Below, piece by piece: positions 61,301-64,000 of a stretch of DNA of 64,000 nucleotides. The stretch's first letter is position 1, and each line of letters opens with the position of its first letter. The notes beneath the pieces are model-generated. The model saw only the letters and a program-made list of their open reading frames with translations. It made no database searches and was not told the origin of the DNA. The DNA lies in contig CM076955.1 in NCBI GenBank assembly GCA_039566865.1, forward strand, positions 64,501-128,500. Direction: 5' to 3'. Made by a program: the position numbers and the translations under genes. The stretch comes from Aurelia coerulea (Eukaryota > Cnidaria > Scyphozoa > Semaeostomeae > Ulmaridae).

Positions 61301-63538
61301 TATAAGCAATGATATTTTGCAATATCTGATTGAACAGCCAACATGCTCAAATATTTTCACAATTTTTCCTGGCTCAAATTGGTCACCCCGTTCAGATTTG
61401 GCAAGAGATTTTCAGAAAATTTCCTTCCAGAAACTTTAAGAAACCTGCTAAAATCACGAGCAATTATTGTAGGGGATTCCATTTTCCTAAAAGGAAAGGA
61501 TACATGAATGTATGTAACTGTCATTATTTCTAGGAAGGAAAACGAGGGGAAGTTCTGCCTGTCGTTTTCATTGGTTTTTGCATGTTTGCCAAAGTTACTC
61601 TCATATCGACCGGAAGGAATGACTGATTAAAGTCGGATAAATTACGGAACCTAATTGGATATATCGTAAATAAAACAAGAAAGTTATCGATATCATAGCT
61701 CTGACAGTCCGGGAGCAGAATTTTATTCAAACGCTGGCCGGGCCTTTCTAGTGACTCATTCGCTAGATTAACGTTTAAATGTGACTATCGGCTGGCCGCA
61801 TACTTTTCGTTGCACAGCCCGCCGAACATGTTAACTTTTTTATTCACCTTGTACTTACATACCATACTGCTGTTGAAAATGCTTCACTTTCGCCAATTTT
61901 CCACCTCTGGATTTACTGTGCAAGATGCGTTCTTTGTATTATTACAGTTTAGATTGATATATAGATGAATATAAAGCAAAAACAAATATTTTTCAGGTTA
62001 TAAAAAGAGAAGTATTCCGCAATCTTGGATTGGCCTCTGCTGCAGTATTCTTAGTAACATTAGTGATGGTTGCTAACCTCTGGATGTCAATAATGATTTT
62101 CACTTGTGTCGTTTTAACACTGGTAAGTTATTTAATTTCCTTCATCAAGATGTTTCTTGAGAAACTGAAATGGTCCGAGTTGAACGAAATTCCCTTTTTA
62201 CCGCACCACTGTGTTTTTTGTTCACTATATTTGGTCAATTCGTAGATCGTTTTGTTTGCTATTCTTGTGACCATTAACAAAAAACGTAGGTCTAGTTCTA
62301 AGGCCTTGTATAAAAGGGTACGCTATTGTTTCGTTGTACTTTTTGCTCAACGTTCTATAAACCACAAAATTAGAATTTCACACGAGAATCGTATGATATT
62401 GTACCATTTTTCTGTACCAATTTTTTGAACATTACTTCATGGAATGATGTGAAATCGCTTCTGTATGAACAGCTCCTGAAAAAGACCAGCCCTCATTTTA
62501 TGGCATTACTTACGCTACAGAATTACCTGGACTATAATGACTTATTACCTGAATTATAATGACTTATTACCTAGATTATAATGACTTATTACCTGGACTA
62601 TAATGACTTAATAAGGTCTACTCATTGTATGCTAAAATTGTCAGTCGTCGTGATGTCTCGCCTCGTCTGATCGATAATATCAAAGTTTCAAATTCATTGA
62701 TTTAGTAATCTTTTATCAATATTCACATTACAATTTCTACTTTACAATTACCCGGACAGGTGGAGTGTCCCAAAAAGAAGTTCGATTATCCGAAAATTCT
62801 TAATGCGGAAAATACTTAAGGAATAAATCAAAGTTTGATTGATGACCGAACGTGTGAACTCTGAAGTAATTTTTGTGCTTTTTTCTTCAATTTTTCTGAA
62901 CATTGCAAAATATAAGTAAAATCGGATTTTTGAAAATTGCTTTTGTTTGAAATTGGTGACAAATGACGTCATGTAATGATTAGTAACTTCCTATACTTAG
63001 AGCACCATGCAAATAATTTTCGCTTCACTTTAGGCTTAAAAACAATGAATTTTGCAAAGACAATGCATCATGCATGTTATGCGGTTGCTTTTATAATATT
63101 TGATTCTTATCTCTTGAGAGAAACGAAATGTATTTTAGTGATGACATTTTTTGACGCATTTCGAAGTTTTTTTTTCTCCAATGCTCAGCATAATAGAACT
63201 AAATCACAAAAATACTTCAGCCTGTCGGCTATCAACTACATTTCAGCTCATTCCACCACTATGATGCCACCACCTCAAGCATCCTCCAGGTAATGAATCT
63301 TTAAACTGTTGCAAATCTTTCAGTCCACCTAGTAGGTGTTATAAATTATTGTCGTCTGTTTGATTTGAGTGACTGATTTTGTTTTTCCAGACCAATGTTG
63401 CTGGTTTCATGTACTTCTGGGGATTGACGATTGAAATAGTGACGTCAGTATGTCTTATTCTTTCCGTTGGTCTCTCCATTGACTACTCTGCTCATGTTGG
63501 ACACTCATTTATGACGTCATCTAAATCAACTCGTCAAG
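46332..63538 (+). CDS. Patched-domain protein (PTCHD3-like, RND superfamily), 3' partial
   Basis: Multi-pass membrane protein of the patched/NPC1/RND type, related to metazoan PTCHD and Ptr proteins; cargo unknown. Exons: 46332-46468, 46705-46951, 48051-48124, 48505-48624, 48877-49021, 50407-50504, 50763-50883, 51144-51267, 52604-52716, 54490-54552, 54757-54799, 55869-55935, 56265-56406, 56942-57079, 57840-57879, 58991-59143, 59489-59616, 60656-60817, 61997-62122, 63391-63538; phases agree, 796 codons, further exons beyond the window. Seen: TM1 (about 57-74) then an extracellular loop; a sterol-sensing-like membrane block (about 286-470) with GIGVDDAF (356-363); a basic, Cys-rich cytosolic loop RRERKRRDACFCC; a second TM after LVR (about 499); a second loop ending ASRFRANHED; a second membrane block with GLSIDYSAH (774-782). 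The two G-x-x-x-D motifs fit proton-driven RND pumps. The frame is open upstream to an ATG at 46164, so an extended N-terminus cannot be excluded. Confidence 0.95.
47195..47460 (-). pseudogene. LINE 3' tail, minus strand
   Basis: On the minus strand an ELKFYLF-like LINE C-terminal remnant (frame broken) is followed by a 3' UTR with CAGGGGGTGCTCTCTCCCAA and GAGAGCTCCTCCTTT, the same tail as the LINE at 28362-28700. It is inserted in intron 2 of the patched-domain gene. Confidence 0.6.
48247..48295. mobile_element. MITE family C, single terminus
   Basis: The segment ATGCCCGCAAAGAACCCTGG then ATGACAATAGCTCTT matches the right end of the family C elements (40470-40733, 60332-60607). No left end is found nearby. 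Confidence 0.5.
49823..50373. mobile_element. TA-flanked Tc1/mariner-type MITE, family A copy 2
   Basis: A 547-bp copy (49825-50371) of the element at 24469-25017, in the same orientation, with CCGGGTGTCCCAAAAAAAAG at the left and CTTTTTTGGGACACCCGG at the right. The left flank is TA; the right flank now reads TG. Its right end stops about 35 bp before the acceptor of exon 6 of the patched-domain gene (exon starts 50407), so the branch-point region may lie inside the insertion. Confidence 0.85.
51431..52405. mobile_element. TA-flanked non-autonomous element, family D
   Basis: About 971 bp (51433-52403) between TA dinucleotides. Inverted ends: left GAGGGTGTCCCAAAAAAAGT, right (complement) CAGGGTGTCCCAAAAAAGTG, then CCGACTTT.AAATTTGAAT on both. 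No transposase ORF. It has the same terminal style as families A and B but unrelated internal sequence. In the intron between exons 8 and 9 of the patched-domain gene. Confidence 0.78.
52777..52988. repeat. 106-bp tandem duplication
   Basis: Two adjacent copies (52777-52882, 52883-52988), each beginning AATAGCCTATTGTATTTGAT and ending TTGACGGACGT, about 95 percent alike. It is a recent local duplication downstream of exon 9 of the patched-domain gene. Confidence 0.9.
53067..53235. mobile_element. Family B element, left-end fragment
   Basis: After TA at 53067-53068 come CCGGGCGTCCCCAAAAATG and internal blocks of the family B inverted repeat (ACAGATTTGGTTGG, TCTTGAAAGCTCAAATTTG, CAAACCAGAGCTTTAGCC). 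It is cut off where the Penelope-like fragment begins. Confidence 0.6.
53236..53630 (-). pseudogene. Penelope-like retroelement fragment (upstream of RT)
   Basis: The minus-strand frame has the conserved region that precedes the reverse transcriptase core in Penelope-like elements: FLSRAEVTALTDLERRKEII, then IKPADEGGKIILW, then QLYIEEAHKQLQDKNYYE. The RT catalytic motifs and GIY-YIG endonuclease are absent, so this is a dead fragment. It is joined directly to a family B MITE fragment on its right-hand (protein C-terminal) side. Confidence 0.72.
53985..54008 (+). other. Hammerhead-ribozyme-like core in SINE body, copy 1
   Basis: CTGATGA, then GGC-TTAAT-GCC (stem II), then GAAAC: the invariant core of hammerhead ribozymes in the right order. 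Against it: an extra A separates CTGATGA from stem II, and no clean stem III plus a permitted cleavage triplet follows in this copy (CCGTGG instead of GTC). It is probably a decayed or merely similar motif. Confidence 0.4.
54260..54283 (+). other. Hammerhead-ribozyme-like core in SINE body, copy 2
   Basis: Identical core to copy 1. Here a GTC triplet occurs downstream (about 54312-54314), followed by GTGGCGTAAG, whose GCGTAA could pair with TTACGC about 10 nt upstream of CTGATGA as part of stem I. Stem III would be only about three pairs around a long A-rich loop, so activity is doubtful. Confidence 0.4.
55537..55588. repeat. 9-bp minisatellite (AATCACTAG)
   Basis: About five to six copies of AATCACTAG, one with ATTGG. 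On the minus strand it reads as a Ser-Asp repeat in a short open frame (55355-55618), for which I see no other support. In an intron of the patched-domain gene. Confidence 0.85.
56407..56643. repeat. 14-bp minisatellite starting at a splice donor
   Basis: About 17 copies of ACGTGAAAATCATT begin at the first intron base after exon 13 of the patched-domain gene. The donor itself (GTACGTGAAAATC) is a one-base variant of the unit, so the array seems to have grown from the 5' splice site. Every unit offers a further GTGAAA donor-like site. Reading through would meet a stop after about a dozen codons. Confidence 0.93.
58611..58850. repeat. ~31-bp minisatellite (GATTGCAGCCATTTTTCCAA)
   Basis: Seven to eight units of GCTT(T)GATTGCAGCCATTT with TTCCAAGCTATTT. 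Unit length alternates with the presence of a third T. Each unit contains an acceptor-like TGATTGCAG. The ORFs that cross it (FPSYLLDCSHF repeats) are artefacts. In the intron before exon 16 of the patched-domain gene. Confidence 0.92.
59860..60324. mobile_element. TA-flanked element with long inverted repeats, family E
   Basis: A 461-bp element (59862-60322) with TA on both sides. Ends: CAGGATGTCCCAAAATGA (left), CCGGGTGTCTCAAAATGATG (right, complement), then TATTATCGTTTGATT, CATAACCAAT, TTTCAA/GAACACTTTG, CCGAAAG and GATGTTGGTTGT on both arms, about 130 bp in all. No transposase. Between exons 17 and 18 of the patched-domain gene. Confidence 0.8.
60332..60607. mobile_element. MITE family C, full copy
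   Basis: Left AATGAGCCAATGTCACCCAG then GGTCCTTTGCAGGCACG; right GCGCGCAATGTACCCTGGGT then GACACTCGCTCTTTGA. Internal ATCAAATTTGACC and its inverse GTCACATTTGAT are kept. It lies only eight bases from the family E element, so two families inserted next to each other. Confidence 0.72.
61247..61760. mobile_element. TA-flanked element, family F
   Basis: After TA at 61247-61248 the left end reads CCGGGTGAGTCAAAAAAGGC then CCGGCGTTTG. The inverse CAAACGCTGGCCGGGCCTTT then CTAGTGACTCA occurs at 61728-61757. The exact right border is unclear. Between exons 18 and 19 of the patched-domain gene. Confidence 0.6.
62522..62609. repeat. 22-bp minisatellite, four copies
   Basis: Four units of ATTACCTGGACTATAATGAC plus TT, with GAATT and AGATT variants. 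It lies in the last complete intron of the patched-domain gene in this window. Confidence 0.9.
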
Positions 63539-63954
63539 GTAACTACTTGTCAGTTTTTTTCGGGTGATGTTTTTAATTGAATTCTGCTTCCATTCTATTA
63601 TCATGCCGTTTTCTGTGAGGTACGTATTTAGATTTGAAATGGTGAACGTAATTTCTTTGTAAAATGATTTGTTGAGGATACACTGTATTCTTTCATAACG
63701 CTCCTAAATAAACCTGCTTTTTAAAGTGGAATGTAAAGACAGCAGAAGGACATCAACGACAGGGCGAATAGATCGAATTAAAGTGAATTAAAGCGTCTGG
63801 TTTCGGCTTCGCACGTATTTGGGCTTCGGGAGCTTGTGGCTCCGTGGGTTCTTGGCGGGTTCGCGGGTTTTGGTTTCTGGAATTAACTTCAAATCTGAGG
63901 GACGGGGGTATCTAATCGGGAGCCTATACCTTTTGTCGTTATTTTTCGGCGTTT

Positions 63955-63991
63955 GGTCAAACGTCGGGCGGTTTTTCTGGGACACCCTGTA
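63955..63991 (-). mobile_element. Terminus of a TA-flanked element at the window edge
   Basis: Read on the minus strand, TA-CAGGGTGTCCCAGAAAAAC then CGCCCGACGTTTG has the terminal pattern of families A-F. The element would extend to lower coordinates. A possible other end is the GGAGTGTCCCAAAAAG at about 62763, but the adjoining sequences do not match, so I leave it unpaired. Confidence 0.45.
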
Positions 63992-64000
63992 CATATACAT

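Overview
This is a 64 kb piece of an animal nuclear genome. The three genes are split by GT-AG introns and belong to families best known from metazoans (eEF-2 kinase, testis-specific-type serine kinase, patched-domain protein). The DNA is AT-rich and crowded with small inverted-repeat transposons, LINE 3' ends, a Penelope-type fragment, a tRNA-derived SINE and minisatellites. That fits an invertebrate; I cannot fix the phylum from sequence alone.

Layout. (1) 1-19016: one tandem satellite array, monomer about 126 bp and roughly 150 copies, with higher-order duplications and a scrambled right edge; one stray monomer lies at 19493-19622. (2) 19645-22610: transposon debris, namely a TTAA-flanked piggyBac-type MITE, a long inverted repeat and a LINE 3' end. 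(3) 22856-38133, plus strand: an eEF-2 kinase gene, nine coding exons, 647 residues, all alpha-kinase catalytic and zinc residues present. Its long introns hold TA-flanked MITEs, a nested hAT-type MITE, two LINE tails and a 41-bp minisatellite. (4) 39088-44538, minus strand: a TSSK-like protein kinase, five exons, 482 residues, with a lysine-rich tail; convergent with the eEF-2 kinase gene. (5) 46332-63538, plus strand: a patched-domain (PTCHD/RND) transporter-like gene, at least 20 exons and 796 codons, running off the right edge; divergent from the kinase gene.

Exon coordinates were derived by hand from splice signals, continuous reading frame and family similarity; the exon lengths give consistent phase throughout each gene. 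The genes do not form an obvious pathway. eEF-2 kinase controls translation elongation. The TSSK-like kinase and the PTCHD3-like protein both have mammalian relatives linked to the male germ line and share a 1.8 kb divergent intergenic region that contains a long near-perfect hairpin.

The most unusual item is the tandem tRNA-derived repeat at 53868-54440. Its units carry a Pol III box A/box B and a hammerhead-ribozyme-like core, reminiscent of hammerhead-bearing SINEs and small retrozymes, although the ribozyme helices are not convincingly complete. Also notable are an 18.8 kb satellite whose monomers each carry four short dyads, a triplicated splice acceptor in front of a 38-nt exon, and a minisatellite that begins exactly at a splice donor.
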